Origin: an uncultured Traorella sp.
GTDB lineage: Bacteria > Bacillota_I > Bacilli_A > Erysipelotrichales > Erysipelotrichaceae
Direction of reading: 5' to 3'
Assembly: GCA_945919165.1 (NCBI GenBank)
Contig: CAMEIZ010000034.1
Span: forward strand, 1-13,124
DNA: 13,124 nt
The notes beneath the pieces are model-generated. The model was not told the origin of the DNA. It did no database searches and saw only the letters and a program-made list of their open reading frames with translations. Below are positions 12,737 through 13,124 of this stretch, in pieces (positions within the stretch are counted from its first letter, which is position 1; each line of letters opens with the position of its first letter). The position numbers were made by a program, and so were the translations under genes.

Positions 12737-13124
12737 ATGAGCGAGGAAGAAAGAATTGTTCTTGTATTTGATGTAGGAACACAGAGCAGTCGAGCTCTTC
12801 TAATTAATCAGTTTGGAAACATTCTGGCAAAAAGTCAAAAGAAATATGAACACCCTTATTTCTCCAATCATATTGATTATGCAGAACAGGATGCAGATTT
12901 CTATTATCAAAAAATCTGTGAAGCTTCAATGGAACTTAGTCAAGCCTATTCATTGCTTTTCCAAAAAATTGAAGCTATTTCTCTGACCACGATTCGTGAC
13001 ACTGTTGTATGTGTCGATTCAGAAGGAAAACCACTACGTCCGGCAATCCTTTGGTTAGATAAAAGAAGAGCCAAGGGAAAACCTCATTTACCCAATGTCA
13101 CAAAAGCTTTATTAAAAACAGTGG
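12737..13124 (+). CDS. FGGY-family carbohydrate/polyol kinase, N-terminal part
   Basis: The first 129 codons of an FGGY kinase, cut by the right edge. It starts ATG-AGC seven bases after the oxidase stop, with a weak TAGGTG ribosome binding site that overlaps that stop. The first ATP phosphate-binding motif is present as VFDVGTQSSRALL (8-20). TTIRDTVVCVDSEGKPLRP and AILWLDKRRA follow, matching the substrate-side region of glycerol-, xylulo- and related kinases. GlpK normally has DQGTTSSR at the first motif, so this is not a classical GlpK; another polyol or ketose is possible. It phosphorylates the substrate that the flavoenzymes upstream probably oxidise. The catalytic aspartate and the FGGY signature lie beyond the window. 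Confidence 0.85.
   Translation, partial: MSEEERIVLVFDVGTQSSRALLINQFGNILAKSQKKYEHPYFSNHIDYAEQDADFYYQKICEASMELSQAYSLLFQKIEAISLTTIRDTVVCVDSEGKPLRPAILWLDKRRAKGKPHLPNVTKALLKTV

Noticed and set aside
1..13124. tRNA, rRNA, CRISPR, insertion sequence, integrase or phage att site
   Set aside because: No clover-leaf pattern, regular repeat-spacer array, transposase-like protein or terminal inverted repeat was seen. The Gp37/Gp68 name of the left-edge gene alone does not show a prophage.

Overview
The window is A+T-rich DNA with the features of a low-GC Gram-positive anaerobe or facultative anaerobe (Bacillota). It has strong AGGAGG-type ribosome binding sites, consensus sigma-A promoters, cre-like catabolite-repression sites and a cellobiose-family PTS. 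The gut Erysipelotrichia-type Firmicutes are a plausible source. That placement is an inference from style and gene content; no rRNA or other phylogenetic marker is present.

Layout. (1) 1-491, minus: 5' part of a DUF5131-type Cys-motif protein that runs off the left edge, with its own promoter. (2) 575-5972, minus: a six-gene sugar operon read right to left. Its order is PTS IIC, GH1 6-phospho-beta-glycosidase, a secreted and membrane-anchored esterase broken by an in-frame TAA, a histidine-phosphatase lipoprotein, PTS IIB and PTS IIA, ending at a hairpin terminator. Spacings run from a few bases to short overlaps, as in one transcript. (3) 5973-6163: a 191-bp divergent regulatory region. It holds a MerR-type promoter with a 19-bp spacer and central dyad for the PTS operon, a good cre site over the predicted start point, a second cre-like element over the -35, a pair of 14-bp direct repeats, and an extended -10 promoter for the divergent regulator. 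(4) 6164-6910, plus: the MerR-family regulator, followed by a long hairpin shared with the convergent TetR gene. (5) 6962-7540, minus: a TetR-family regulator. (6) 7541-7670: a second divergent control region with a consensus TTGACA-17-TATAAT promoter, a near-perfect cre in its spacer, and dyads near the start point. (7) 7671-13124, plus: a tightly coupled redox operon. It encodes a GlpA-like FAD dehydrogenase with a BFD-type [2Fe-2S] tail, an NAD(P)/FAD oxidoreductase, a four-Cys DUF1667 protein, a VAO-family FAD oxidase resembling alkyl-DHAP synthase, and an FGGY sugar/polyol kinase cut by the right edge.

How the parts work together. In the left operon, IIA-IIB-IIC would import and phosphorylate a beta-glycoside and the GH1 enzyme would split it inside the cell. 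The two exported hydrolases would trim ester or phosphate groups outside. The esterase appears inactivated in this strain. In the right operon, the kinase plus two flavin dehydrogenases and small electron-transfer partners look like an anaerobic oxidation route for a phosphorylated polyol or hydroxy acid. Glycerol 3-phosphate is the leading guess, but the AGPS-like oxidase is an unexpected member. Both operons carry cre-like sites, which points to carbon catabolite control by CcpA in addition to the local regulators. No tRNA, rRNA, CRISPR array, insertion sequence or phage integration site was seen, and no gene-free stretch exceeds 200 bases.
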